Assembly: GCF_949298305.1 (NCBI RefSeq)
Contig: NZ_CASFWU010000061.1
Location: 1 to 34,998, forward strand
DNA length: 34,998 bases
Direction of reading: 5' to 3'
Origin: an uncultured Bacteroides sp.
Lineage (GTDB): Bacteria > Bacteroidota > Bacteroidia > Bacteroidales > Bacteroidaceae
Positions 1 through 7,634 of the stretch are shown one piece after another. Each line of letters begins with the position of its first letter. Position 1 is the stretch's first letter. Made by a program: the position numbers and the translations under genes. The notes beneath the pieces are model-generated. The model did no database searches and was not told where the DNA came from. It was given only the letters and a program-made list of their open reading frames with translations.

Positions 1-698
1 GCGCCTACGTGCAGCGTCAGTTCCTCCAGGTCAACCCCTTTTGTGCGCAAGGCATCGAGCACGCGGGGCGTGAAGTGCAGCCCGGCAGTGGGGGCGGCCA
101 CGGAGCCTTTTATCTTGGAGTAGACCGTCTGGTAGGTCTCCTTGTCGCTCTCCTGTGTCTCGCGGTTCAGGTAGGGCGGGATGGGCAGTTCGCCGAACAC
201 TTCGAGGATGTCGGCAAAGGTCACCTCGGGGTTGTCCCAGCTGAAGTCCACCCAGTGACTGGTGCCGCGGCACTCGCCCCGCTCGGCGGTCAGTGTCAGC
301 GGACGCCCCTTCACGGTCATTTCGCGGCGCAGGGGACCTTCCTTCCACTTCTTCAGGTTGCCCACCATGCAGAGCCAGGCGGCGTGGCGGGTCTGCTGGA
401 AGTTCAGTACGTAGTCGTTCGGCTCGCTGGGTTCCAGACAGAACACCTCGATGAGGGCCCCCGTCTCCTTGCGGAAGTGCAGGCGGGCCTGGATGACCTT
501 CGTGTTGTTGAACACCATCAGGCTGCCGGCCGGCACGTAGTCGGGCAGGGAGGTGAAGCGGTCTTCGGTCACCTGTCCGTGGCGGTAGACCAGCAGTTTG
601 GACTGGTCGCGCACGGGCAGGGGGAACTTGGCGATGCGCTCGTCGGGCAGCGGATAGTTGAACTCGCTGATGCGGATATGTTTAGGGTCTTGTCTCAT
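1..698 (-). CDS. queA: tRNA preQ1(34) S-adenosylmethionine ribosyltransferase-isomerase QueA (3' end outside window)
   Basis: QueA transfers and isomerises the ribosyl moiety of S-adenosylmethionine onto preQ1 at the wobble base of tRNA, making epoxyqueuosine in the cytoplasm. About 232 N-terminal residues are visible on the reverse strand and the frame stays open to the window edge, so the C-terminal part is missing. Family landmarks seen are the opening ISEFNYPLPDERIAKFP, the MVFNNTKVIQARL strand, ELPIPPYLNRE, VAAPTAGLHFT and the start of LTLHVGAG at the edge. ATG at 698 is preferred, but ATG at 704 two codons upstream is equally possible. A Bacteroides-type -7 box lies about 20 bases upstream. 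The gene lies 86 bp downstream of, and in the same direction as, the HU-family gene. Identification is firm. Confidence 0.95.
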   Translation of the reverse strand, partial: MRQDPKHIRISEFNYPLPDERIAKFPLPVRDQSKLLVYRHGQVTEDRFTSLPDYVPAGSLMVFNNTKVIQARLHFRKETGALIEVFCLEPSEPNDYVLNFQQTRHAAWLCMVGNLKKWKEGPLRREMTVKGRPLTLTAERGECRGTSHWVDFSWDNPEVTFADILEVFGELPIPPYLNRETQESDKETYQTVYSKIKGSVAAPTAGLHFTPRVLDALRTKGVDLEELTLHVG

Positions 699-720
699 AG
701 TCATAGTTTCGTTTCGGCCG

Positions 721-728
721 CAAAGATA
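721..728 (-). promoter_or_regulatory. Putative -7 promoter element of queA
   Basis: The reverse strand reads TATCTTTG, a full match to the Bacteroides -7 consensus TAnnTTTG. It lies about 20 bases before the queA start codons. No convincing -33 TTTG is seen upstream. Confidence 0.5.
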
Positions 729-784
729 CGGATTATTTGGGAATAATCGTCCCCGGCCCCCTCCAAACCGCAGGTTGCCGTGTC

Positions 785-1237
785 TCACTCTCCCTCCCGG
801 CCGTCCGCCTCCCGGCCGGAGTCGGGGGTGCTCCCTGCGTCTTCGCCGCCCAGTTCTATCAGTTCCATCTTGCCCACCAGCGGGCGGGTGTATTTGCCCG
901 TGTCCTTCCGCCGTTCGGGTACGAACTGCACCCGGATGGCCTTCACCTGCTCAATGCTGACCTCTTCGGGCGTGTCGGCTCCGCGCCCGGCACACGACAG
1001 CTTGAAGTAGAACGACCCCAGCCCTGTGATGTGGACACTGCGGCCGTTTTCCATGAAGAAGGCCATGGCCTCGGGCAGGGCGCGCAGCACCAGGTGTACG
1101 TCGCCCGGCGAGGCTGTGCTCCCGCGGCTGATGAGGCGGGCCAGGTCGTCGATGCCCGCAGGGCGGCCCAGGACGGCTGCGCGCGGGAACCATTTGTACT
1201 TGTTGCCAATCTTGGCACGGCTTTTCTTGTAGAACAT
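785..1237 (-). CDS. HU-family (histone-like) DNA-binding protein
   Basis: A 150-residue HU/IHF-superfamily protein of the type common in Bacteroidetes, predicted to bind and bend DNA without strict sequence specificity. The chosen start gives MFYKKSRAKIGNKYKWFPRA, which matches the usual opening of this family (FYK...KWYP). An in-frame ATG at 1279 would add 14 residues unlike the family. The helical segment GIDDLARLISRGSTASPGDV and the beta-arm region HITGLGSFYFKLSCAGRGADTPEEVS fit the HU fold with its GxxGSF-like turn. After about residue 115 comes a charged, low-complexity tail rich in D, G, E and R. The gene sits directly downstream of a 22-bp periodic array, which forms its leader or promoter region. 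Family call is firm, role unknown. Confidence 0.85.
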   Translation of the reverse strand: MFYKKSRAKIGNKYKWFPRAAVLGRPAGIDDLARLISRGSTASPGDVHLVLRALPEAMAFFMENGRSVHITGLGSFYFKLSCAGRGADTPEEVSIEQVKAIRVQFVPERRKDTGKYTRPLVGKMELIELGGEDAGSTPDSGREADGREGE

Positions 1238-1344
1238 AATCGCTTGTCTGTTAGGTTGATACTCATTCTCTGTCGCCACCTTCCGCCTGCTTTGTGTCGG
1301 CTTCGGACTGCCCGAACCACCACCTTTGCCGGGCCGGTGTCGTA

Positions 1345-1564
1345 CTTTTGGTACAAATATAAGGCTTTTAGTTGAAAATTAAAAGCCTTTTAATATATAA
1401 ATGAAAGCCTTTTAATTATGTATTAAAAGCCTTTTAATTTTCAGAAGAAAGGCTTTTAATGGATGCTAAGGTGCGCCTTCAGGCGGGCAAAGGTAGCGGT
1501 TCGGGCGGGCCGGAGTGGGAGGGGAGGCGTGTGCAGTCCGTGGCTTGGCGCGCCTCTGCGGCGG
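1345..1564. repeat. 22-bp periodic degenerate repeat array (copy 1)
   Basis: Five AT-rich units carry the core AAAAGCCTTTTAAT or its complement. The central base of the GCC/GGC triplet falls at 1364, 1386, 1408, 1430 and 1452, exactly 22 bp apart. The first and last units are inverted relative to the middle three. Toward 1564 the period continues in GC-rich units, which on the reverse strand carry GCCCGCC-type cores. Weaker in-register similarity is visible down to about 1270. The array fills the divergent gap between the HU-family gene and the DUF2027-Smr gene. On the reverse strand it aligns unit by unit with the array at 13827-13980. Confidence 0.85.
1354..1361 (-). promoter_or_regulatory. 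Possible -7 element of the HU-family gene
   Basis: The reverse strand reads TATATTTG, matching TAnnTTTG, about 117 bases upstream of the HU start codon and inside the last AT-rich unit of the 22-bp array. No good -33 TTTG at the right distance. If used, transcription starts at the edge of the array. Confidence 0.35.
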
Positions 1565-1673
1565 GCTGGGGCCTGGAATGGCGGTTTTCATCGGCTTCTG
1601 CCCTCGGCTTTTCGTTTCTTTTTACAAGATAGGATGCGGTTCGGCCCGGTCAAACCTGAAAACTTCGTTTTCG

Positions 1674-1705
1674 TTTGCCGCTGCGCTCGCGTTTCACTAT
1701 CTTTG
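1674..1705 (+). promoter_or_regulatory. Bacteroides-type promoter of the DUF2027-Smr gene
   Basis: A -33 TTTG at 1674-1677 and a -7 TATCTTTG at 1698-1705 are separated by 20 bp, the expected Bacteroides spacing. The start codon at 1742 follows with a leader of about 30 bases. Confidence 0.75.
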
Positions 1706-1741
1706 CCAGACGGAATAACGAATGCTAAAAACAGAGAAATC

Positions 1742-2854
1742 ATGATAAAGATAGGAGACAAGGTTCGCTTTCTGAGCGAAGTGGGTGGCGGTAAGGTCAC
1801 CGGATTTCAGGGTAAGGACATCGTGCTGGTGGAGGACGCCGACGGATTCGACATCCCGATGCACATCCGCGAGGTGGTGGTGATTGAGACGGACGACTAC
1901 AACGTGCCCACACCCGCCTCGAAGGCCGCCAAGGCCGAAAAGAAGAAGGCCGAGGAGCAGCCCGCCCGCCCCGGAGCGGCGGCACAGGCCGGCGAACAGC
2001 CGCTTCACCGGGTGGAGAAGCCCCAGGTGTCGGTCTACCGCCAGCCGGAGATGAAGGGCGGCGACGTGCTGAACGTCTACCTGGCCTTCGTGCCCGAGGA
2101 CATCAAGGCGGTGAGCACCACCCCCTTCGAGAGCTATCTGGTGAACGACAGCAACTATTACCTCTATTATACCTATCTGGGCGTGGAGGGCAAGGCGTGG
2201 ACGGTGCGCCAGCATGGACTGGTGGAGCCCAACACGAAGGTGCTGCTGGAGGAGTTCGAGAAGGCCTCGCTCAACGACCTGGAGCGCGTGGCCGTGCAGC
2301 TCGTAGCCTTCAAGGACCGCCGTCCCTTCCAGCTGAAGCCCGCCGTCAGCGTAGAGCTGCGCATCGACGTGGTGAAGTTCTACAAGCTGCACACCTTCCA
2401 GCAGACCGACTTCTTCGAGACACCCGCCCTGATGTACGACGTGGTGAAGGCCGACCGGCCCGCCCGTCAGGTCTATGTCTCGGCCGAGGACGTACAGGAG
2501 GCCTTGTTGCAGAAGCATTCTGCTGACGCTCCGCAGAAGCCCCGTCCGGCTGCGAAGCAGGGAGGCAGGAACGGCATTGTGGAGATTGACCTGCACATTG
2601 ACGAACTGCTGGACGACACGCGGGGCATGACGAACAGCGAGATGCTCAACTACCAGCTGGACAAGTTCCGCGAGGTGATGGAGCAGTACAAGAACAAGCG
2701 CGAGCAGCGCATCGTCTTCATCCACGGCAAGGGCGACGGCGTGCTGCGCAAGGCCCTGCTTGACGAGCTGCGGCGGAAGTATCCCACCTGCCGCCATCAG
2801 GACGCCTCGTTTCAGGAGTATGGTTTCGGGGCCACGATGGTTACGGTGAAGTAA
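1742..2854 (+). CDS. DUF2027 domain protein with C-terminal Smr (MutS2-like) domain
   Basis: A 370-residue protein of the Bacteroidetes DUF2027 family. The N-terminal part (MIKIGDKVRFLSEVGGG, about residues 1-55) resembles a small beta-barrel. A Lys/Ala/Glu-rich linker follows, then a central beta-rich DUF2027 region (about 100-250). The C-terminal Smr domain (about 280-370) shows the family's EIDLH motif and the HGKGDGVLR loop, as in the nuclease or nucleic-acid-binding tail of MutS2. It may act on DNA or RNA, but no target can be inferred. An in-frame upstream extension to 1463 crosses the promoter and repeat array and is not believed. ATG 1742 lies just after a strong promoter. Confidence 0.85.
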   Translation: MIKIGDKVRFLSEVGGGKVTGFQGKDIVLVEDADGFDIPMHIREVVVIETDDYNVPTPASKAAKAEKKKAEEQPARPGAAAQAGEQPLHRVEKPQVSVYRQPEMKGGDVLNVYLAFVPEDIKAVSTTPFESYLVNDSNYYLYYTYLGVEGKAWTVRQHGLVEPNTKVLLEEFEKASLNDLERVAVQLVAFKDRRPFQLKPAVSVELRIDVVKFYKLHTFQQTDFFETPALMYDVVKADRPARQVYVSAEDVQEALLQKHSADAPQKPRPAAKQGGRNGIVEIDLHIDELLDDTRGMTNSEMLNYQLDKFREVMEQYKNKREQRIVFIHGKGDGVLRKALLDELRRKYPTCRHQDASFQEYGFGATMVTVK

Positions 2855-2902
2855 GCCGGTACCTTCCCTCTTGATGAGTCAGTCAGAGAAAATATATACA
2901 AG

Positions 2903-4921
2903 ATGAAACGCTATCCCATATTGATGATTCTACTGGCAGGTCTCTTGTCTGTCTTCGCCTGTCGGCAAGGCTCGGATGCGGAGGAACGGCTGGACGGCAG
3001 GCTGGGCGAATTCCGTGACTTCTGCCAGACAGCGCTCGACTCGCTGACGGCCGACCCGCAATGGGTACGGTCGCAGGCTTTGCAGCGGATGCAGGATGAG
3101 GATGACAGCCTGGTGTGGTATTATTACGCGGGTGTGGTGATGAAGAGTTACTTTTTCACCTTCGACCAGGATTCGGTCCGCTATTACTACAAGCTCGGAC
3201 GGCGCTATTTCCAGGGGCAGGAGGACAATCCTGCCGTGGAAGACCTGGCTTCGGAGTACAACAACACGATGGGCAACCTGTATGCCCGCCTGGGCAGCCT
3301 GGACACCGCTGCGTTCTGCTTCGAGGAGGCTTACCGGCAACGCCTGCGGGGTGTCAGCATGGAAGCCGCTCCGGACATCCTGATGAACCTGGCCGATGTG
3401 CGCAGCCGTCTGGGGCGTTACGACCTGGGTGCCTACTGGTACCGACGCGCGCTGCTGCTGTGCGACTCCCTGCAACTGACTACGCCCAAGACCCCCATCT
3501 ACTACGGCCTGGGGCAGATTTATATGGCCTTGCGCGATTTCGACCTGTGCGACTACTACTTCAACCTGGCGGGAGAGTCCTTTTCGTCCATGTTGCCTTA
3601 TGAGCAGTATATCTATCTGAACAACCGCGGCAATTCCTATTATTACAGAGAAGACTATCCACAGGCCATGTCCTACTTCCGCCGTTGCCTCGACCTCGTG
3701 GAGCGGCACCGCGATTTGGCTTTCGAGCGCAATCTCTGCTATCTGAACATGAGCGACATCTTTCTGAAAATGGGGCAGACAGACTCGTGCGAGGCCTATC
3801 TGAAGCGTTGCCGTCCTTTCTTTGAGCAGATTAACGCCGTTCAGGCTCTCTACTATGCCGACACGCAGGACCTAGGGCTGGCATTGAGCCGGCACGACCT
3901 GGCTTCGGTGCGGAAGATACTGGCCCGCTCGGTGACGCCGCCCCAGTTGGAACCCGACATTCTGCTCATCCGTAATACCTATCTGCAACGCTACTACGAG
4001 GCCATCGGCGACTACCGGCAGGCCTACCGCTATCAGCAGACGGGTCTGCACCTGTCCGACTCGGTGAGGGGCGAGCGGGTACGGATGCGGGTGGCTACGG
4101 CCTACCTGCGTTATGCGCAGGACTCGACCCTGATGGCGCAGAACATGCTGATACAGAAGAAGGAAAACGAGTTGCTGGAGATGCGGCAGACGCGCTGGTT
4201 CTGGGTAACATCGCTGGTGGCCCTCCTGCTGGTACTGCTCTTCCTGTATATGTATAACAAAAAGAAGGCGGCGTTGCTGCTGGCGCGGAACCGCCGTACG
4301 GTCTCTTCCCTTCGCCTGGAGAATATACGCAACCGCCTTTCGCCCCACTTCATCTTCAACGTGCTCAATCAGGAGATGGCCGGACGCAAGGAGGAGGAAC
4401 GGCACGAACTGGCTTCGCTGGTCAAGCTGATGAGGCGCAATCTGGAACTGGCCGAGCAGCTGTGTGTCACGCTGGCCGAGGAACTGGACTTTGTACGCAC
4501 TTACATCGACCTGGAGCGCCGTTCGCTGGGCAGTTCCTTTTATCCTGAGATTCACCTGGGTGCCGATGTGCATCCCGAACAGGTGCTGATACCCTCCATG
4601 TTGATACAGATTCCGGTGGAGAATGCCGTGAAACATGCGTTGCGCGACAAGGAGGGCGACCGCTGCCTGTGGATTGTGGCGGAGCGGGTGCCGGAAGGCA
4701 TTTCCATCAGGGTGCTGGACAACGGTGGAGGCTATCGGCCTGGCAGCCGTAACCGCGGGACGGGAACGGGCATGAAGGTCATCATGCAGACCATCCAGAT
4801 ACTGAACCAGAAGAACCGTGCGGCCATCGAAGTCTCCATACATAATGTTGCTTTGCCAAGCGGCGAGAAGGGTTGCGAAGTCCGGTTCATGCTTCCCGAA
4901 CGGTATAATTATACCATCTGA
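2903..4921 (+). CDS. TPR-containing sensor histidine kinase (LytS/His_kinase family), lipoprotein-type N-terminus
   Basis: A 672-residue sensor kinase, presumably signalling to the LytTR regulator encoded next. Residues 1-20 end in a lipobox-like SVFAC with Cys20. Residues about 60-410 hold tetratricopeptide-like helical repeats with many Tyr residues (for example YYRRALLLCDSL and YLNNRGNSYYYREDYPQAMSYF), predicted periplasmic. A transmembrane helix lies at about 432-453 (WVTSLVALLLVLLFLYMY). The cytoplasmic part has the His_kinase (PF06580) phosphoacceptor motif SPHFIFN with His482, the N-box ENAVKH with Asn574, and glycine-rich DNGGG and GTGTGMKVI motifs. It lacks a classical HisKA box, as usual for this family. 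It starts 48 bp after the DUF2027-Smr stop and may be co-transcribed with it. The signal sensed is unknown. Confidence 0.88.
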   Translation: MKRYPILMILLAGLLSVFACRQGSDAEERLDGRLGEFRDFCQTALDSLTADPQWVRSQALQRMQDEDDSLVWYYYAGVVMKSYFFTFDQDSVRYYYKLGRRYFQGQEDNPAVEDLASEYNNTMGNLYARLGSLDTAAFCFEEAYRQRLRGVSMEAAPDILMNLADVRSRLGRYDLGAYWYRRALLLCDSLQLTTPKTPIYYGLGQIYMALRDFDLCDYYFNLAGESFSSMLPYEQYIYLNNRGNSYYYREDYPQAMSYFRRCLDLVERHRDLAFERNLCYLNMSDIFLKMGQTDSCEAYLKRCRPFFEQINAVQALYYADTQDLGLALSRHDLASVRKILARSVTPPQLEPDILLIRNTYLQRYYEAIGDYRQAYRYQQTGLHLSDSVRGERVRMRVATAYLRYAQDSTLMAQNMLIQKKENELLEMRQTRWFWVTSLVALLLVLLFLYMYNKKKAALLLARNRRTVSSLRLENIRNRLSPHFIFNVLNQEMAGRKEEERHELASLVKLMRRNLELAEQLCVTLAEELDFVRTYIDLERRSLGSSFYPEIHLGADVHPEQVLIPSMLIQIPVENAVKHALRDKEGDRCLWIVAERVPEGISIRVLDNGGGYRPGSRNRGTGTGMKVIMQTIQILNQKNRAAIEVSIHNVALPSGEKGCEVRFMLPERYNYTI

Positions 4922-5103
4922 TGTACATCTCTTACGGGAAGAGATGGCGGAACAACTTGTGCTCACTCTTGAAAATAGTTTGTTTAATCCTGTTTTCCGT
5001 CCGTATATCCTTTATTCTGTCCACATAGTGCATATTCGTCAAATGTGTTTTTGTGTGAAAAGAATATAATCTTTATATTAGCCGCCTAAAACATGGATAT
5101 ATC

Positions 5104-5850
5104 ATGGAGAGATTCAAGGTGGTTATTGTAGATGATGACGCAGTCTCGCTTGAAAGTCTGAGCTTCAGCCTGGGTAAGGACGCGCGTTTTTCATTGGAGG
5201 GAAGTGCCAAGAACGGCGTACAGGGTAAGAAGCTCATCATGCGGGTGCAGCCGGACTTGTTGTTCCTGGATGTGGAAATGCCGGATATGACGGGTATGGA
5301 GTTGCTTCAGGAATTGCGCGGAAGCATTTCGTGGAACATGCGTGTCGTATTCTATACGGCTTATGACAAGTATATGATTCAGGCCATTCGCGAATCTGCG
5401 TTCGACTATCTGTTGAAGCCTTTTGAGGAACAGGATTTGAAGGACATTCTGGCACGGTTCATGGAACAGGTGAGCAACAGGACCCCTTCGACTGCGGCCG
5501 CTTCCATTCCTGCGGGGCAGACTTTTATCGTGTTCACCCCCACCAACGACATGCGGGCGTTGCGTCCCGCCGAAATCGGCTTTTTCCGCTATTGCTCTGA
5601 ACGCAAGCAGTGGGAAGCTGTTCTGAACGGACAGCCACCATTGGTGTTGCGTCGTGGAATGACGGCCGAGCAGATTATTCAATATTCTCCCAGTTTTGTG
5701 CAGATACATCAGTCGTATATTATCAACATCGATTATTTGATGATTATCAGAGATAACCGTTGCCTGCTGTATCCTCCCTTTGATGAAGTAGTGGAATTGT
5801 TAGTCTCAAAGAAATATAAAAAGGAATTGCAAGATCGTTTCTGCTTGTGA
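5104..5850 (+). CDS. LytTR-family response regulator
   Basis: A 248-residue response regulator, the likely partner of the upstream TPR histidine kinase. The receiver domain (1-120) has the acidic patch VDDD at 9-12, phosphoacceptor Asp56 in LFLDVEMPDMTG, Thr85 and the conserved Lys105 in YLLKPF. After a Ser/Thr/Ala-rich linker, residues about 150-248 form a LytTR DNA-binding domain (FVQIHQSYIINIDYLMII is typical). The gene follows the kinase by 182 bp of AT-rich DNA, so it could have its own promoter, but no clear consensus match is seen. A hairpin pair follows the stop codon. Target genes are unknown. Confidence 0.9.
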   Translation: MERFKVVIVDDDAVSLESLSFSLGKDARFSLEGSAKNGVQGKKLIMRVQPDLLFLDVEMPDMTGMELLQELRGSISWNMRVVFYTAYDKYMIQAIRESAFDYLLKPFEEQDLKDILARFMEQVSNRTPSTAAASIPAGQTFIVFTPTNDMRALRPAEIGFFRYCSERKQWEAVLNGQPPLVLRRGMTAEQIIQYSPSFVQIHQSYIINIDYLMIIRDNRCLLYPPFDEVVELLVSKKYKKELQDRFCL

Positions 5851-5878
5851 AAGTAGGGCTTTATTGACTGGTTAGGGT

Positions 5879-5907
5879 ATTAACGTCGCTTTTGTGGCGG
5901 CGTTAAT
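5879..5907 (+). terminator. Inverted repeat after the response regulator gene
   Basis: A 12-bp stem with U-G wobbles, arms 5879-5890 (ATTAACGTCGCT) and 5896-5907, loop of five bases, 28 bases after the stop codon. No U-tract follows on the + strand, so it may stabilise the mRNA end rather than terminate alone. Confidence 0.45.
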
Positions 5908-5912
5908 AAAAA

Positions 5913-5947
5913 AGAGAGGCATCGGTTGTTGCAACCGATGCCTCTCT
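5913..5947 (-). terminator. Strong rho-independent-type hairpin between convergent genes
   Basis: A perfect 16-bp stem (arms 5913-5928 and 5932-5947) with a three-base loop. On the reverse strand it is followed by a run of T residues (AAAAAA at 5908-5913 on the + strand), a classical intrinsic terminator for the small exported-protein gene. On the + strand AATTTTA follows, so it may also serve the response regulator. Confidence 0.85.
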
Positions 5948-5992
5948 AATTTTATGGGTTTAATCAATTGTCTTTGCAATAATCGGGTGAAT

Positions 5993-6346
5993 TTATTTCA
6001 CCTCGATGCCTTTGTTTTTCAGCGTGATGTTCAATACTTTGGTATAGTCGGCATACTGCTTTTCGTCCAAAGTCTTTTTCATCAGCTTCAGGTTTCCGTA
6101 AACGGCTTCACGAAGCAGTTGGTCCTGATTCTTTGTGGAAGAAGTGGCACGATACATCTGTGCGTTGAAGAATTTGCAGATGTTTTCTACCTCTTCATGT
6201 TGCTCAGCGTTCAGTTTCAAGTACTTGCTCAGCTTGTTTACGTTGATGTTACCTTCCCATTTTGCAGTTGTAGGTTGGTTTCCTGCTGCAAATGTTGTAG
6301 CAGTCAGGCAAACTGCTGCCACCAATGTTAATCCTAAACGTTTCAT
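5993..6346 (-). CDS. Small exported protein of unknown function (Spy/CpxP-like flavour)
   Basis: A 117-residue protein with a clear N-terminal signal peptide (MKRLGLTLVAAVCLTATTFAAG, cleavage near residue 22). The mature part is helical and charged and contains LKLNAEQHEEVENICKFF and LMKKTLDEKQYADY. This spacing of LxxEQ-type motifs recalls small periplasmic Spy/CpxP proteins, but the resemblance is weak and I do not assign the family. ATG 6346 is chosen because it begins the signal peptide; an in-frame ATG at 6382 would add 12 residues ahead of it. The gene has its own promoter, a leader of roughly 100 bases with an inverted repeat, and a strong terminator, so it looks like a well-expressed single-gene unit. 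Confidence 0.75.
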   Translation of the reverse strand: MKRLGLTLVAAVCLTATTFAAGNQPTTAKWEGNINVNKLSKYLKLNAEQHEEVENICKFFNAQMYRATSSTKNQDQLLREAVYGNLKLMKKTLDEKQYADYTKVLNITLKNKGIEVK

Positions 6347-6382
6347 AATACCTACTTTTTTAATTGTTAATCCTAAAAACAA

Positions 6383-6403
6383 ATCAGTTCTACAAAAACT
6401 GAT
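6383..6403 (-). repeat. Inverted repeat in the leader of the small exported-protein gene
   Basis: Arms ATCAGTT (6383-6389) and AACTGAT (6397-6403) with a seven-base loop lie 36 to 57 bases upstream of the start codon, inside the predicted 5' leader. A separate 12-bp perfect palindrome, CTAAGCGCTTAG, lies at 6420-6431. Confidence 0.5.
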
Positions 6404-6450
6404 ACCTATTGAAAACGATCTAAGCGCTTAGCTTTTTCTTTTTACCTGTG

Positions 6451-6480
6451 CAAATATAGATACATGTTTTATAACACAAA
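6451..6480 (-). promoter_or_regulatory. Promoter of the small exported-protein gene
   Basis: On the reverse strand, TTTG (6480-6477) and TATATTTG (6458-6451) are 18 bp apart, a near-consensus Bacteroides promoter. It predicts a leader of about 100 bases. Confidence 0.65.
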
Positions 6481-6653
6481 AGCAAATGAGAGGAAAAGTG
6501 ATGTGTCTCCTTTCATTTCTTGATATACATCAATTTCTACGTGTAAAAATGCTTTGATTTGTTATTGTTTGTAATGTAAATGTAACAATTTGAAGCATGC
6601 AGATGGCTTTATGCCTATATTCTGTTTGTTTTGCTTTCAAAACGGGTGTTGGG

Positions 6654-7256
6654 CTACAGGGAGCAGAACAAGGTGACAAGGAAGGTGACGGAGAAATCGG
6701 TCAGGCAACCGTGGAAGATGGAGACAACCACCAGTTCCTTGCCGCAGTAGCGGGTGATGACGGGCAGGGTGGTGTCCATTGTGGTGGCGCCGCCTACCGA
6801 GATGGGAGCCAGCTTGCCGAACCAGCGCACCAGCAGCGGGGCGGCAAGCAGGGCAATGACTTCGCGCAGGATATTGCTCAGCAGGGCGACGGTTCCCATT
6901 TCGGCACCTTTATATTCGGTGATGATGATGCTGGACAGCGAGTAGTAGCCGAAGCCTGAACCGATGGCGCAGCAGTCGGCCGCACTGCGTTGCGGCAGCA
7001 GCAGCGAGACGGCGAGGCATCCGGCCAGCGTGCCGCCCATGGTCATCAGGGGGAGCAGGGCAAAGCGAGGGTTCAGCCGGCGGAAGCTCAGCAGGGTCTT
7101 GGGGTCGCATCCCACACTGACCCCCACGAAGAACATCAATGCGCAGAGGGCATAGAAGCTGAGGTCGGCTGTGTTCAGACTGTCGGGCAGCAGGTGCTGA
7201 TGACCGGCGACGATGCCCAGCGTGAAGAAGGCGATGATGACAAGGCTGCCTTTCAT
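6654..7256 (-). CDS. lysO: LysO-family lysine exporter, C-terminal half (split protein)
   Basis: A 200-residue hydrophobic protein matching the C-terminal, transport-core part of the LysO (DUF340) family, which in E. coli is one polypeptide of about 300 residues exporting L-lysine. Several membrane segments are visible, with LMFFVGVSVGCDP, the glycine-rich GSGFGYYSLSSIIITEYKGAEMG region and PISVGGATTMDTTLPVI, all typical of the family. The start codon ATG 7256 overlaps the stop of the upstream gene by four bases (ATGA), implying translational coupling. Residues that would precede this start do not resemble a membrane protein. The two genes together make up the family's usual length. Confidence 0.85.
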   Translation of the reverse strand: MKGSLVIIAFFTLGIVAGHQHLLPDSLNTADLSFYALCALMFFVGVSVGCDPKTLLSFRRLNPRFALLPLMTMGGTLAGCLAVSLLLPQRSAADCCAIGSGFGYYSLSSIIITEYKGAEMGTVALLSNILREVIALLAAPLLVRWFGKLAPISVGGATTMDTTLPVITRYCGKELVVVSIFHGCLTDFSVTFLVTLFCSL

Positions 7257-7540
7257 GATTGGTCGCTGCCTCCTTTCCGGCAGATGTAGTTCCACAGGAA
7301 CCGGGCGGCCAGACAACTGCCCACCACGCCGAACAGGGTGATGAGCGCAGCCTCTACGCCCAGTGTGCCCAGCCCGTTGATGATGTCCGGATTGCCGCCT
7401 ACCTCCGTGCCCAGCAGGAAGAGCAGCAGCCATATCAGTATGGTGATGATGCGGCCCACGGGACGTGTGTTGCGGCGACGCAGCAGGTAGCCCACTCCCA
7501 CACCGCCCAGCATGAGCGCAATGATGGTCAGTACGAACAT
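7253..7540 (-). CDS. LysO-family N-terminal half (small DUF340-type membrane protein)
   Basis: A 95-residue protein with three hydrophobic segments (LTIIALMLGGVGVGYLL; IITILIWLLLFLLGTEVG; LITLFGVVGSCLAARFLWNY). It corresponds to the N-terminal portion of LysO, whose remaining part is encoded by the next gene with a 4-bp ATGA overlap. The likely product is a two-subunit inner-membrane lysine exporter. A -7 box lies 28 bases upstream, so this pair is probably transcribed separately from the TonB-receptor operon above it, although it is in the same direction and only 94 bp away. Confidence 0.8.
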   Translation of the reverse strand: MFVLTIIALMLGGVGVGYLLRRRNTRPVGRIITILIWLLLFLLGTEVGGNPDIINGLGTLGVEAALITLFGVVGSCLAARFLWNYICRKGGSDQS

Positions 7541-7567
7541 GTTTTCTTGTTTCTACGGTTACAGGCA

Positions 7568-7575
7568 CAAAAGTA
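7568..7575 (-). promoter_or_regulatory. -7 promoter element of the lysO pair
   Basis: The reverse strand reads TACTTTTG (TAnnTTTG) 28 bases upstream of the first lysO ATG. No clear -33 box is seen. Confidence 0.5.
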
Positions 7576-7634
7576 GGCCTTTTTGTCGAGAAAACCTATC
7601 CCGATGCCGCCTCTTTCGGCCATGGGCCGTCTGT

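Noticed and set aside
1345..1564. CRISPR array
   Set aside because: Units are 22 bp without unique spacers of CRISPR length, the repeated core is short and palindromic, and there are no cas genes in the window. The same reasoning applies to the arrays at 13730, 18247 and 25809.
5048..5078. Promoter in front of the LytTR regulator
   Set aside because: TTTG and an ATCTTTA stretch exist but the spacing is about 14 bp and the -7 match is incomplete.
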